Positions 25,002 to 34,506 of a stretch of DNA of 64,000 nt are shown here, one piece after another; the stretch's first letter is position 1; every line of letters begins with the position of its first letter. The notes under the pieces were generated by a model that did not search any database, was not told the origin of the DNA, and was given only the letters and a program-made list of their open reading frames with translations. A program made the position numbers and the translations under genes. Origin of the DNA: Gemmatimonadales bacterium (GTDB lineage: Bacteria; Gemmatimonadota; Gemmatimonadetes; Longimicrobiales; Gaopeijiaceae); contig REBS01000088.1 of assembly GCA_007692605.1 (NCBI GenBank), positions 1 through 64,000 of the forward strand, written 5' to 3'.

Positions 25002-26258
25002 CTAGAAGTAGTAGCCGATGTTCACATTGAATCGGGCGTTCCAGGGGGCATCGGGGATTCCCGGTCCGAGTCCCACCCCGAAGCTGTCGGTCAGCCAGGG
25101 ATGGTTGTTGCCCATGGCCAGGTCGAAGTAGGTGAACAGCCCCCCGGCCGCGATCGAGAAGCCCAGCACGTTCTGATGGGTGGGCTCGAATCCATCGGCG
25201 GCCTTCGCCATGTAGCTGTAGTTCTCGTAGAGGTTGATCTGGGTGAAGGGGCCGAACTCGATGTCCTTCGAGTACTGGACCCCGAGCGTCGCGATCCAGG
25301 CTTCGGCGGCCACGTCGTAGGGATCGCCGTAGGCGCCCTTCCGGATCACGTCGACATCGAGGCCGTCGTCGTCGGTGGCGGTGTAGCCGTATTGAAGGAG
25401 CTGCGCCTTCACGTTCCAGGGGCCGTAGTCGCCATCGGCGTGCGCCGCCCACGCCCAGCGCGAGCCCCAGTCATCGGTTGCCATGTTGTAGATCCCCCCG
25501 GCCTGAAGCGAGCCACCGACTTCGGTCGAGCCTCCACCGGCGTGCTCGAGCGTCCGGGTGAGCCGGACATTGCCCTGGTGCTTCTCCTGGTTCGACTGCC
25601 CCTCGGTGGGGATCATGTCGTAGGAATAGCGGCCGGCGCCTCCGATGCCGAACGAGGCCTCGCCGTACGCGGGCCCCGAGGGCTCGGGCTGAAGGAAGTA
25701 GGCCAGGTCCAGATTCCAGCCGTCGTCGCGGTGGTGCGAGAGCTTGAGCCCCATGTCGTGGTCGTCTTCGAGCCCCACGTAGTAGGGGAGCTGAAACCAC
25801 CAGTTGTGCGAGTTGTACTGGACGTTTCCGAAGGGCGCCTGGGTCACGCCGACCTGCAGTTCGGTCTCGTCCGAGAAGGCGTACTCGAGCCAGCCTTCCT
25901 TGATGAAGTGCGTGTTGAAGGTCGGATAGAATCGGTACTCGAACTGGATCCCGACCCCGGCGGTGTGCGCCTGCACGTTGATCCGCCAGGTGTCCCAGGT
26001 GAACTGGGTGCTGTTCGGGGTGCGGTCGCCCTCGTAGAAGGTGCTGAGGAAGTTGAAGCGGACCGCCCCGCCCACGTGCAGGAAGTCGTCGCCGTCATCG
26101 AGGAGGGTGAGTCCACCCCTCTCCCCCTCGTCGGAATCCGCCGCGGGCGCGCCGGACTGGGGCACCTGGAGTTCCTGCGCGTCGGCCGCAGGAGTGGCCC
26201 AGAGGACGAGGACGAGGGCGAACACCAGGGACGCTGCAGCTCTCACCGAGTCGGTCAC
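25002..26258 (-). CDS. Outer-membrane beta-barrel protein (porin-like)
   Basis: This 418-residue product has a signal peptide (SLVFALVLVLWATPAADAQE) and a short acidic linker. It then shows a repeating strand pattern rich in Trp, Tyr and Asp, ending NVNIGYYF with the terminal phenylalanine needed for BAM recognition. No family name can be given with certainty; it resembles phosphate-selective or carbohydrate porin-like barrels. It starts with GTG, fixed by the signal peptide. It lies upstream of the BCCT carrier on the same strand with a 57-bp gap. It could thus give an osmolyte a route through the outer membrane; this is inferred from context. Confidence 0.82.
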   Translation of the reverse strand: MTDSVRAAASLVFALVLVLWATPAADAQELQVPQSGAPAADSDEGERGGLTLLDDGDDFLHVGGAVRFNFLSTFYEGDRTPNSTQFTWDTWRINVQAHTAGVGIQFEYRFYPTFNTHFIKEGWLEYAFSDETELQVGVTQAPFGNVQYNSHNWWFQLPYYVGLEDDHDMGLKLSHHRDDGWNLDLAYFLQPEPSGPAYGEASFGIGGAGRYSYDMIPTEGQSNQEKHQGNVRLTRTLEHAGGGSTEVGGSLQAGGIYNMATDDWGSRWAWAAHADGDYGPWNVKAQLLQYGYTATDDDGLDVDVIRKGAYGDPYDVAAEAWIATLGVQYSKDIEFGPFTQINLYENYSYMAKAADGFEPTHQNVLGFSIAAGGLFTYFDLAMGNNHPWLTDSFGVGLGPGIPDAPWNARFNVNIGYYF

Positions 26259-26344
26259 GTGTGAATCCTCCGTCGAATGTCAGTTTCGGCGGTCGGGCTC
26301 GATACCAATCACGTTTACCAGTGTTCCAAGGCATTCGCAAGCGG

Positions 26345-26372
26345 TTCGACTATGTCACCACCACGAGTCGAA
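26345..26372. promoter_or_regulatory. Inverted repeat upstream of the porin-BCCT operon
   Basis: TTCGACT (26345-26351) and AGTCGAA (26366-26372) form a perfect 7-bp inverted repeat with a 14-nt spacer. The repeat lies 87-114 bp upstream of the barrel-gene start, in the only non-coding gap before it (26259-26401). Its arms overlap TATGTCACCA, which also occurs upstream of the SusC gene. It may be an operator; the sequence alone does not identify the regulator. Confidence 0.35.
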
Positions 26373-26401
26373 TCACATCATATGGGAGCACTCCCTCACA
26401 C

Positions 26402-28780
26402 TCACCCTCCGATCCGATATTCCCGGGGAGGATCCACGCCGAGCAGGTGTTCGACGAAATAATCCCAGGTCCGCCGGATTGAGTACGGCTCATTCGCATA
26501 GCCGTGTCCCCGATTCGGCATCACGATCACATCGAAGTCCTTGTTCGCATCGATCAGTGCGTCGATCAGGAGCAGGGTCATATTGGGGTGGACGTTCGAG
26601 TCCATGGTCCCGTAGCTCAGCAGGAGCCGGCCTTCGAGACGACCGGCCATGAGGTGAAGCGCCTGGTTCTCGAACGAGTCCGTCCCATCCTCGTCGACCT
26701 CGAAGGGGCCGTGGTACTTCTCGCCCCAGTAGAAGGTGTAGCCGCGGTTGTCATGGTTCCCCGCGCCGGCGACACCGACATGGAAGAAGTCGGGGTGCCG
26801 GAGGAGCGCCGCGGCGGTCGCGAACCCACCCCCGGAGTGCCCGTAGATCCCGACCCGGTCCAGATCGATCCAGTCGTGTCGGGCCGCCAGCTCCCGCATC
26901 GCCGAGATCTGGTCGGGGAGGCCGTTGTCGGCCATGTCCCCGTAGTAGGCGGCGTGCACCCGCTTCGATCGCTGGGGTGCGCCCAGGGCATCGACGAGCA
27001 CCACGATGAACCCGAGTTCGGCCAGGGCGTGCGCCTGTCCGCGTCGGCTCACCGAGAAGGAGCGGGTCCCCACACTCCCGGTCTGCGGCCCGGGATAGAT
27101 CGCGTTCACGATCGGGTACCGCTTCTCGGGATCGAAGTTCGAGGGTCGAATGAGCAGGCCGTGGATCGGGGTGACCCCGTCTCGAGCCCGCGCCGTGAAG
27201 GGCTCCGGCGGACTCCACCCGAGCGATTCGAGCTCGGCGATATCGGCCTCCTCGATCACCGCGATCTGGCTCCCGTCTCTCGTGCGGCGAACCGAGGTGA
27301 CCGGGGGCGTGTCGACCGTGGATGCGCGGGCCACGAAATGCTCCGCCGTGGGCGACAGGCTGAGGTCGTGATCCATCGGTCCCGCCGTGAGCCGCTGAAG
27401 CCCCGAGCCGTCGAAGCCGACTCGATACAGGTTGCGGTGGTAGGGATCGACCCCCGCCTCGCGCCCGATCGCGCTGAACAGGAGGGAGCCCCCCGACGCG
27501 TCGACGTGGAGGATATCGAGGACGTTCCAGTCGCCCCCGGTAATCCGGTTCAGGAGCTCGCCCGAGTTCAGGTCGTAGCGGAACAGGTGGCCCCAGCCAT
27601 CACGCTGCGAAAACCAGAGCACCTCGCCCCGGTCATGCAGGACCCGCCAGTTGGGAAGCCCGCCCGAGGCGATGTTCGTCTCGTAGAACTGGGGATGGCT
27701 CTCTTCGAGGATGGTCTCGACCGCCCCCGACTCCGGATCGGCCACCCGCAGCGTCACCGTGCGGTAGTCCCGCGAGACCGAGACGAAGGCCAGGCGGTCG
27801 CCGTCTTCACTCCACTCCACATCGGCCCACTGCTGCCCCCGGGCCAGCCCGCAGCACGACGAGGTGCGCTGGTGGTCGGGGGGGGTGTCGAGCTCGACGA
27901 CGCGCCGGTCCTCGACGTGCAGGACCACCCGCTCGAGCATCGGGACGATCGAATCGCCCACGAGGGCGTAGGGCCAGGCCTCGAGTTCGGCACGGGGCTC
28001 GGCCGTGCGCAGCAGGTACATGTCCTCGACGCCTCGCTCGTCCAGCCGGTAGGTCGCGATCCGGCGGGAATCGGGCGACCACAGGAGGATCGCCTGGTTG
28101 GTCCGCCGCCAGCCCTGGGAATCGGCGGCGTAGCCATAGCGATCCTCGCCGTCGGTGGTCAGAGCGAACTCCTCGCCGGTCTCCGAGTCGAAGACCCAGA
28201 GGTTGTGGTCCCGGCGAAAGGCCGTATACCGGCCATCGGGCGACGAGACCCCCGACGGACCGGCGGAGGGCGAATCGACCTCGCTGCACCGATCATCCGC
28301 GATGTTGCACTCCCAGCGATCCCCGGCCGCCTGCACCCGGAGTGCTCGGCCCTCGTCGACCCACTCGAAGCTGTTGAAGGGAAGCTGCAGCGCCTCGTAG
28401 CTCTCGCCGGCCGCGGCAGAGAGGGAAGCCGAAAGCCGTTCGTGATCGAAGGCGCGGGCGCGATCCCCGTTGGCTGCGTTCACCTGGTAGAAGGCGAATC
28501 CCCCGGGGACACGGGTCCGGTACCAGAACCGGGTATCGTCGATCCAGTTCGGGGAGACATCGGCCCGGAAGACCCGCGAAGAGGCGTTCCAGGTGAGGAA
28601 GGCCTCGGCGCGCTGGTAGTCGGCGGAGGTCAAAGCCTCGGGTTGGGCGGCAGCGTGCGCCTGGGCCTGAGTCGGCACCGGAGTCGAGAGGAGCATGCCG
28701 GTGACCATCACCGTGACCGTGACCGTGGTCAGGAGGAGCGTGAGTGCCGGCCACACCGGTTCTCTGCAGGGATCCTTCAT
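26402..28780 (-). CDS. Secreted S9 prolyl oligopeptidase (dipeptidyl-peptidase IV type)
   Basis: This 792-residue exported serine peptidase would cleave dipeptides, often X-Pro, from peptide N-termini. It has a signal segment (WPALTLLLTTVTVTVMVTGMLLS) and an eight-bladed DPP-IV N-terminal beta-propeller (about 60-500). The catalytic alpha/beta hydrolase domain (about 530-792) carries Ser in GIYGHSGGGFA, Asp in GTMDSNVHP and His in MPNRGHGYANEPY, the order expected for family S9. It is transcribed alone toward the porin gene. The divergent or co-directional histidine kinase (53-bp gap upstream, same strand) may belong to the same transcript. Confidence 0.95.
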   Translation of the reverse strand: MKDPCREPVWPALTLLLTTVTVTVMVTGMLLSTPVPTQAQAHAAAQPEALTSADYQRAEAFLTWNASSRVFRADVSPNWIDDTRFWYRTRVPGGFAFYQVNAANGDRARAFDHERLSASLSAAAGESYEALQLPFNSFEWVDEGRALRVQAAGDRWECNIADDRCSEVDSPSAGPSGVSSPDGRYTAFRRDHNLWVFDSETGEEFALTTDGEDRYGYAADSQGWRRTNQAILLWSPDSRRIATYRLDERGVEDMYLLRTAEPRAELEAWPYALVGDSIVPMLERVVLHVEDRRVVELDTPPDHQRTSSCCGLARGQQWADVEWSEDGDRLAFVSVSRDYRTVTLRVADPESGAVETILEESHPQFYETNIASGGLPNWRVLHDRGEVLWFSQRDGWGHLFRYDLNSGELLNRITGGDWNVLDILHVDASGGSLLFSAIGREAGVDPYHRNLYRVGFDGSGLQRLTAGPMDHDLSLSPTAEHFVARASTVDTPPVTSVRRTRDGSQIAVIEEADIAELESLGWSPPEPFTARARDGVTPIHGLLIRPSNFDPEKRYPIVNAIYPGPQTGSVGTRSFSVSRRGQAHALAELGFIVVLVDALGAPQRSKRVHAAYYGDMADNGLPDQISAMRELAARHDWIDLDRVGIYGHSGGGFATAAALLRHPDFFHVGVAGAGNHDNRGYTFYWGEKYHGPFEVDEDGTDSFENQALHLMAGRLEGRLLLSYGTMDSNVHPNMTLLLIDALIDANKDFDVIVMPNRGHGYANEPYSIRRTWDYFVEHLLGVDPPREYRIGG

Positions 28781-28833
28781 TTCTTCACCTCGGGGCGTCG
28801 TTGAGCGTACGTGGAAATTCGCGGGGCGATCGA

Positions 28834-31113
28834 TCAGGAGCGCGGAGTGCTCCGGATCAGAAGGAGCTGAACACGCTGAAGAAGCTGTTGGGGAGTGAAC
28901 GGCTTGGCAAGAAAATCGGACCGGCGATCCTTGGCCCGGTCCTGCAGGGCGACCTCTTCGGGGTAGCCCGACACGAAGAGCACCGGCATCTCGGGAAATC
29001 GCATGCGGACCCGCTCGGCCAGCTCCTCGCCGTCCATTCCGGGCATGCGCACATCGGTCACGAGGATGTCGGCCGCAAAGCCCGGGGCGTCGAGACCTTC
29101 GAGCGCCGAGGCCGGATCGGGAAAGGAAATCACGTCGAAGCCGGCCCGGTCGAGAACCCGTTCCGCCATCCGGCGGACGCGCTCCTCGTCTTCGACAACC
29201 ATCACGAGGCCCTCGCCCACCGCTCCGGCCGTGGGCGCACGGGTCTCGACCCGGGCCGGGACCGCTTCCCCGCTCGAAGCCGGGATCAGGACCCGGAAGG
29301 TGGTGCCCTCTCCCGGCTCGCTCTCGACGTCGACCTGACCGCCGCCCCGGGTGACGATGCCGTACACGGTGGACAGCCCCAGGCCGGTCCCCTTGCCGAC
29401 GGGCTTGGTCGTGTAGAAGGGCTCGAAGATCCGTGCCTGGGTGCGGGGATCCATCCCCACGCCCTCGTCTCGCACGGTCAGGACCACGTAGTCTCCGGGC
29501 TCCAGTCCCGGGTAGCGGGTCCGCCCCGCCTCGGTGAATCGGCGAGTGCTCGTCCCGATCTCCAGAACCCCGCCGTCGGGCATCGCGTCGCGAGAATTCA
29601 CGGCCAGATTGATCAGAACCTGCTCCATCTCTCCCATGTCGGCCACCACGGCCGGGAGGTCCCGGGCCAGGGCGGTACGCAGTTCCACCTTCTCGCCCAG
29701 GAGTCGGATCAGCATTCGCTGCACCTGCTCGACCACTTCATTCATGTCGAGCGGAACCGGCGTGACCACCTGCCGCCTCGAGAAGGAGAGGAGCTGCCGC
29801 GTGAGACCACCACCCCGATCTCCGGCTTCCTGGATCGCTTCGAGGCTTTCGCGAACATCCTCGCCGAACCCGCCGACGGTGCCCTGTGCGGCCCCCTCCG
29901 AGAGGAGAAACCGGGCCTCGCCCGAAATCACGGTGAGCAGATTGTTGAAGTCGTGCGCGACGCCTCCGGCGAGGCGACCCACGGCCTCCATCTTCTGTGC
30001 CTGCCGAACCTGCTCCCCGAGTCTCCTCCGTTCCGTAACATCCTCGGCGAGCACCTCGAGCGCGATCCGCCCCCGCTCCAGAAAGGCGCTCGCAGTGAGC
30101 CGCACGAAGATCTCCTCGCCGTCGGCCCGGATCCAGAGGGCTTCGCGACCGATGACCGTGCCCTTCTGGCGAGCATCGAGCGCCAGGCTCTCGAACTCCC
30201 CCGGGTTCACGAAAAACTCCGGCGCCTTCCTCCGGGGGACCGCGCCCTCCCATGCCTCGCCAAGAATCGACTCCAGCGCCGGATTCCACTCGAGGATCAC
30301 TCCGTCCGAAGCGGCCAGGAACACGCCGAAGGGTGCGTGCCGCAGGATCGACTCGTAGCGATCCCTCGCCCGGCGCACCTCATCACTCTGACGTCGGGCC
30401 TCGGTCACATCGGACATCACACCGACGGCACGGACCGCGGCCCCGTCCTCGCGGCGGACCACGTAGCCGCGATCGAGAATTCGGACCCGGACCCCGTCGG
30501 CTCGGTGGAAGGGATACTCCTCGGTCCAGACCCTTCCCCCCCCCTCCAGCGTCGATTCCAGGCTCCTGCGCACGCGGGTGCGGTCGGGCTCCGGGATCCG
30601 TTCGAACCAGGGGGCGAGGGTGCCGGCATCCCGCTGCTCGGTGCCCAGGAAGGCCCGCAGCGCCTCGTTCCTGTGGACCTTCCCCGACTCGAGATCCCAG
30701 TCCCAGATCATGTCCCGGGTGGCCCTCAGGACCAGCTCGTGCCGCTCGGCCGAGCGAAAGAGTTCCTCTTCGGCGCGGTCCCGAGCCTCGAGCGTCCGGT
30801 TGAGAGTGCCCGCGAGCGCTGCGAACTCGTCGGGTCCCTCTTCGGAGATCCGAGCGCCCCGGACCGCCTCCGCCTCCGAGGCACCGCGCCGCAGGCGATC
30901 GATGGAGCGAAGGAAGGTCCGATCGAGCGCCCAGAGGCCTCCACCCACCACGATCATCACACCCAGAAGGGTCAGAGCATGCGGGAGGAACTGCATCCGG
31001 GTGTGCTCGAGATCCCGGAGCATCTCGAAGCCGAGGAGCGCGACCACGATGACCGCGGTCAGGGAGCCCAGGAGGAGGAAGCGGCCACGCAACGAGGAAG
31101 GGAATATCCGCAT
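28834..31113 (-). CDS. Hybrid sensor histidine kinase with two PAS domains and a receiver
   Basis: This 759-residue inner-membrane sensor has two transmembrane helices (about 11-29 and 45-64) with only about 15 residues outside, so sensing is probably cytoplasmic. A HAMP-like linker (65-115) is followed by PAS domains at about 122-240 and 248-365. The dimerisation domain has phospho-acceptor His387 (GGVAHDFNNLL). The ATP-binding domain shows NLAVNSRDAM, DEGVGM and GKGTGLGLSTVYG. A C-terminal receiver (about 635-755) has Asp687 in TDVRMPGMDG. No output regulator lies nearby. Having both transmitter and receiver, it may feed a distant phosphotransfer protein or be self-limiting. It diverges from the FAD oxidoreductase gene across 220 bp. 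Confidence 0.94.
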   Translation of the reverse strand: MRIFPSSLRGRFLLLGSLTAVIVVALLGFEMLRDLEHTRMQFLPHALTLLGVMIVVGGGLWALDRTFLRSIDRLRRGASEAEAVRGARISEEGPDEFAALAGTLNRTLEARDRAEEELFRSAERHELVLRATRDMIWDWDLESGKVHRNEALRAFLGTEQRDAGTLAPWFERIPEPDRTRVRRSLESTLEGGGRVWTEEYPFHRADGVRVRILDRGYVVRREDGAAVRAVGVMSDVTEARRQSDEVRRARDRYESILRHAPFGVFLAASDGVILEWNPALESILGEAWEGAVPRRKAPEFFVNPGEFESLALDARQKGTVIGREALWIRADGEEIFVRLTASAFLERGRIALEVLAEDVTERRRLGEQVRQAQKMEAVGRLAGGVAHDFNNLLTVISGEARFLLSEGAAQGTVGGFGEDVRESLEAIQEAGDRGGGLTRQLLSFSRRQVVTPVPLDMNEVVEQVQRMLIRLLGEKVELRTALARDLPAVVADMGEMEQVLINLAVNSRDAMPDGGVLEIGTSTRRFTEAGRTRYPGLEPGDYVVLTVRDEGVGMDPRTQARIFEPFYTTKPVGKGTGLGLSTVYGIVTRGGGQVDVESEPGEGTTFRVLIPASSGEAVPARVETRAPTAGAVGEGLVMVVEDEERVRRMAERVLDRAGFDVISFPDPASALEGLDAPGFAADILVTDVRMPGMDGEELAERVRMRFPEMPVLFVSGYPEEVALQDRAKDRRSDFLAKPFTPQQLLQRVQLLLIRSTPRS

Positions 31114-31333
31114 GGCGCCAATCTAGGAGGGGGCCGATCGCCGGACCACCCCGGCGGGGGCGGTTCGCCGCCCGATCGGGACCGAAAGCTCACCCGGTGG
31201 ATCCTCCGGATATCATCGGGGTTCCCTCGAATATCACGACTCCCCGGACGCCTTATTTTCGCACCAGGCGGCCTTTGGGATTCGTGTGCCCGGAACCCGG
31301 GTCCTGACGGCTGCCCCAGCACGAATGGGGATC

Positions 31334-32623
31334 ATGGCCAATTCTCGGAATTCAGTGGACGCGTTGGTTGTCGGTGGCGGGCTCGCAGGTCTGGCGTGTG
31401 CCAATGACCTGGCCGCTGCGGGTCTCTCCGTTCAGCTCCTGGAGGCCGGGGACCGACCGGGCGGACGCGTGCGGACCGACGAGGTGGACGGGTACCGTCT
31501 GGATCGGGGGTTCCAGGTCCTTCTCGAGGCTTATCCGGAGTGTCGAGCCCGACTCGATTACGAGGCCCTCGACCTGAAGCGCTTCTACGCCGGGGCCCTG
31601 GTGCGGGTCGATGGTGCCTTTCACCGCTTCGCCGATCCCGGCACCGAGGTCCTCGCCGCCATTCGTTCGGCCACGAATCCGGTCGGGACGCTCGCGGACA
31701 AGCTCCGAGCCGCCCGGGTGGCGAGAGAACTTCGTCAGGGAGACCCCGAGTCGCTGATGGAGGCGGATGCCCCCTCGACCCTGGAGCTCCTCAGGGAAGA
31801 AGGGTTCTCGGACCGGATGATCAATCAGTTCTTCCGGCCCTTCTTCGGGGGGGTCCTCCTCGATCGGGAACTCGGGGTCTCCGGACGGCTTTTCCGATAC
31901 TATTTCCGGATGTTCGCCGATGGTCGGACCTCGCTGCCTGCCGAGGGAATGGAGTCAATCCCCCGCCAGCTCGCGTCGCGGCTTCCCGAGGGATCGATCT
32001 CGACGGGCACCCGGGTGCACCGGGTCACATCGAACCGGGTCGAGATCGCCGACGGAGACACTCTCAAGGCCGACTTCGTGGTGGTGGCCGTCGAAGGGCC
32101 CGAAGCGGCGCGCCTTCTGAACGGCGAGGTCGCCGATCCCGGATCCCGGGGCGTGCACTGCCTGTACTTCGACGCCCCCGAGCCCCCGATCGAAGAGGGG
32201 ATCCTGATGGTCAACGGCGAGGGCCGGGGACCCGTGAACAATGTGGCGGTCCTGAGCGAGGTAGCGCGCGGCTACGCCCCCCCGGACCGGTCCCTGATCT
32301 CGATGACGGTCGTGGGTGCGAACGGGCTCGACACCTCGGACCTCGAGCGGGCCGTTCTGGTGCAGATGAAGGAGTGGTTCGGGCCCCGGGTCGCGGAGTG
32401 GCGTGCCCTGCGGCACTATCACATTCCGCATGCCCAGCCGCTGCAGACGCCCGAGCGGATGACCTCGGCGCGCCGTCCGGTTCGGCTCGACCGGGGGCTC
32501 TACGTGTGCGGGGACCACCGGGACAACGCATCGCTGAACGGGGCGCTGGCGTCGGGGGGGCGTGCCGCAGAGAGCGCCCTGATGGACCGGGAATCCCTGG
32601 AGCTGGCCGGATCTGCCGCCTGA
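31334..32623 (+). CDS. FAD-dependent amine-oxidase-fold oxidoreductase (carotenoid-desaturase-like)
   Basis: This 429-residue flavoprotein has an N-terminal FAD fold as ALVVGGGLAGLACANDLAAAG, followed by GDRPGGRVRTDEVDGYRLDRGFQ, the layout of phytoene-desaturase and protoporphyrinogen-oxidase relatives. The C-terminal FAD motif LYVCGDHRDNASLNGALASGGRAAE is also intact. The central segment FFRPFFGGVLLDREL resembles cyanobacterial-type desaturase relatives. Its substrate is not known. Proximity to CrtI-like, HemY, BchI/D, CruF and CrtF genes suggests pigment metabolism, but it converges on the CrtI-like gene and could act elsewhere. ATG 31334 was preferred over 31325 because the hydrophobic FAD strand then begins at the usual distance. 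Confidence 0.82.
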   Translation: MANSRNSVDALVVGGGLAGLACANDLAAAGLSVQLLEAGDRPGGRVRTDEVDGYRLDRGFQVLLEAYPECRARLDYEALDLKRFYAGALVRVDGAFHRFADPGTEVLAAIRSATNPVGTLADKLRAARVARELRQGDPESLMEADAPSTLELLREEGFSDRMINQFFRPFFGGVLLDRELGVSGRLFRYYFRMFADGRTSLPAEGMESIPRQLASRLPEGSISTGTRVHRVTSNRVEIADGDTLKADFVVVAVEGPEAARLLNGEVADPGSRGVHCLYFDAPEPPIEEGILMVNGEGRGPVNNVAVLSEVARGYAPPDRSLISMTVVGANGLDTSDLERAVLVQMKEWFGPRVAEWRALRHYHIPHAQPLQTPERMTSARRPVRLDRGLYVCGDHRDNASLNGALASGGRAAESALMDRESLELAGSAA

Positions 32624-32630
32624 GGGCCGC

Positions 32631-34280
32631 TCAGCCGGTGCGAGGCGGGCCCGACGGCACCCCCGAAGTCGGCGCGACCGGAGGCACCGCCTCGGCCGCA
32701 TCGTGGCGGGCGCGGTGCGGGTCCAGCTCTACCTTCCCCTGTTCGTCCCAGTCCCACTGGTCGGCGAGCCCCAGGTCCTCGGCGATGCACCCGTAGGTGG
32801 TCTCGGCCGACAGGAACACCCCCGGGACCCCGGCCCCCGGGTGCGTTCCCGCCCCCACCAGGTAGAGCCCATCGACGTCTTCACTGCGGTTGTGCGGCCG
32901 GAACCATGCAGTCTGCGTGAACTTCGGGACCACGGCGAACGCGTTGCCGAGGGTGGAGTTCAGTTCGTCCCGAAAGTCCCGCGGATCCATCAGGTGGCAG
33001 ACCTCCAGATTCTCGCGCAGACCTTCGAGCCCCCAGTCTTCGAGGAAGTCGATGACCGTGTCGGCGAAAGGTTCCCGCAACTCCTCCCAGTCGAGCCCGG
33101 ACCCGAGATTGGCCACCGGAACGAGGACGTACATGCTCTCGCAGCCCTCGGGCGCCATCGAGGGGTCGGTCCTCGTTGGAACGTGCAGGTACATCGAAAA
33201 GTCGTCGGGCAAGATCTTCTTCTCGAAGATGTCCTCGAGCAGGTCCCGATAGCGCTCGGTCAGGATCAGGGTGTGATGCTCCAGCGCCGGATATTGCTTC
33301 CTGGTTCCCAGGTAGAGGAGGAAGCACGACATCGAGTAGTCGATCTTCGCCACCTTCCGATCCGTCCACTTCTTCCGGTGCTCGGAGGCGATCAGGTCTC
33401 GATAGGTATGGCCCACATCGCCGTTCGATACCACCAGGTCGGCCTCGAATCGACGCCCCCCGGCCTCGACGTGGGTGGCCCGGCCGCCTTCGACCCCGAT
33501 CCGCGTTACCTCGTGTTCGGTGAGGATCTCGCCGCCCAGCTCCCGGAAGAGGGTGCCCAGCGCCTCGACCAGCGAGTACATCCCACCCCGCGAGAACCAG
33601 ACGCCCCCGCGGCGCTCCAGATACGGGATCATCAGGTAGACCGAAGGGGTGTGGAAGGGGTTTCCGCCCACGAAGAGCGGATGGAAGGAGTAGATGAACC
33701 GGTGCCGGAAGTCCTCGAAGTACCGATTCACGAACTGCGCGACCGGACGATAGGCGTCGAGCTTGATCATCTTCGGAATGAAGCCCACCATCGTCTTCAG
33801 GCTCCCGAAATTCTTCGATCCCAGGCGGTTGCCGATCACCTCGTCGTAGATCGGACGAACCTTCGCCATGAAGTCGTCGAAGCGCTCGGCGTCGCGCTCG
33901 TTGAAGGTCGCCATCTGTGCCTTCATGCGATCCGGATCGCCCACGTAGTCGATGTGGGTGCCGTCATGGAAGTAGATCCGGTAGTAGGGATCCAGCGGCA
34001 TCAGTTCGAGGTAGTCCTCCATCCGCCGGCCCGCCGCCTGGAAGACGGCGTCGATGATATGGGGCGCGGTGATCAGCGAAGGGCCCATGTCGAAGACGTA
34101 CCCGCGGTCCTCGAGGTGGTAGGCGCGCCCGCCCAGCTTTTCCCGCTTCTCGAGAAGGGTGACCTGGAGACCCGCCGCCTGCAGGCGCACGGCGAGGGCC
34201 AGGCCGCCGAAACCGCTGCCGATGACGACGGCGCGACGAGGATCTTCGGATGGGTTCGACAGGGATTCAGGAGACGACAT
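32631..34280 (-). CDS. Phytoene desaturase-family protein (CrtI/CrtD-like)
   Basis: This 549-residue FAD enzyme of the CrtI class would desaturate acyclic carotenoids at the membrane surface. It has the FAD fold AVVIGSGFGGLALAVRLQAAG and the adjacent LEKREKLGGRAYHLED. A substrate-region pattern contains DMGPSLITAPHIIDAVF. The CrtI C-terminal signature LYLVGAGTHPGAGVPGVFLSAE is an excellent match. It may act as phytoene desaturase or as a CrtD-type 3,4-desaturase; the two cannot be separated by eye. The last 40 residues are a polar extension. ATG 34280 gives the standard family N-terminus. It diverges from the canonical HemY gene across 226 bp. Confidence 0.93.
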   Translation of the reverse strand: MSSPESLSNPSEDPRRAVVIGSGFGGLALAVRLQAAGLQVTLLEKREKLGGRAYHLEDRGYVFDMGPSLITAPHIIDAVFQAAGRRMEDYLELMPLDPYYRIYFHDGTHIDYVGDPDRMKAQMATFNERDAERFDDFMAKVRPIYDEVIGNRLGSKNFGSLKTMVGFIPKMIKLDAYRPVAQFVNRYFEDFRHRFIYSFHPLFVGGNPFHTPSVYLMIPYLERRGGVWFSRGGMYSLVEALGTLFRELGGEILTEHEVTRIGVEGGRATHVEAGGRRFEADLVVSNGDVGHTYRDLIASEHRKKWTDRKVAKIDYSMSCFLLYLGTRKQYPALEHHTLILTERYRDLLEDIFEKKILPDDFSMYLHVPTRTDPSMAPEGCESMYVLVPVANLGSGLDWEELREPFADTVIDFLEDWGLEGLRENLEVCHLMDPRDFRDELNSTLGNAFAVVPKFTQTAWFRPHNRSEDVDGLYLVGAGTHPGAGVPGVFLSAETTYGCIAEDLGLADQWDWDEQGKVELDPHRARHDAAEAVPPVAPTSGVPSGPPRTG

Positions 34281-34506
34281 ACCAGGGTCCAGGTTCCGGA
34301 ATGGAAAGGCGAGGCCCGGAGGAGACGGCATCCGGAGGGGGGTCGCGGGTCGAGGGTACCGCCGAGGGCGGTGGGGGTTCCCGCAAAGCGGGCGTTCCTT
34401 GCCGAACGGTCTCCGCAGATGCAAACTCACCGCCGACCTTCCGGCCGGCCCCCTGCGGCCGGACCCCCGAATCCACAACCGCCCATCCTCTCCGAACGGC
34501 CCGGTC

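Noticed and set aside
26345-26372. TTCGA-containing stem considered as a tRNA T-arm
   Set aside because: No acceptor stem, anticodon arm or CCA lies at the proper distances, so it is listed only as an inverted repeat.
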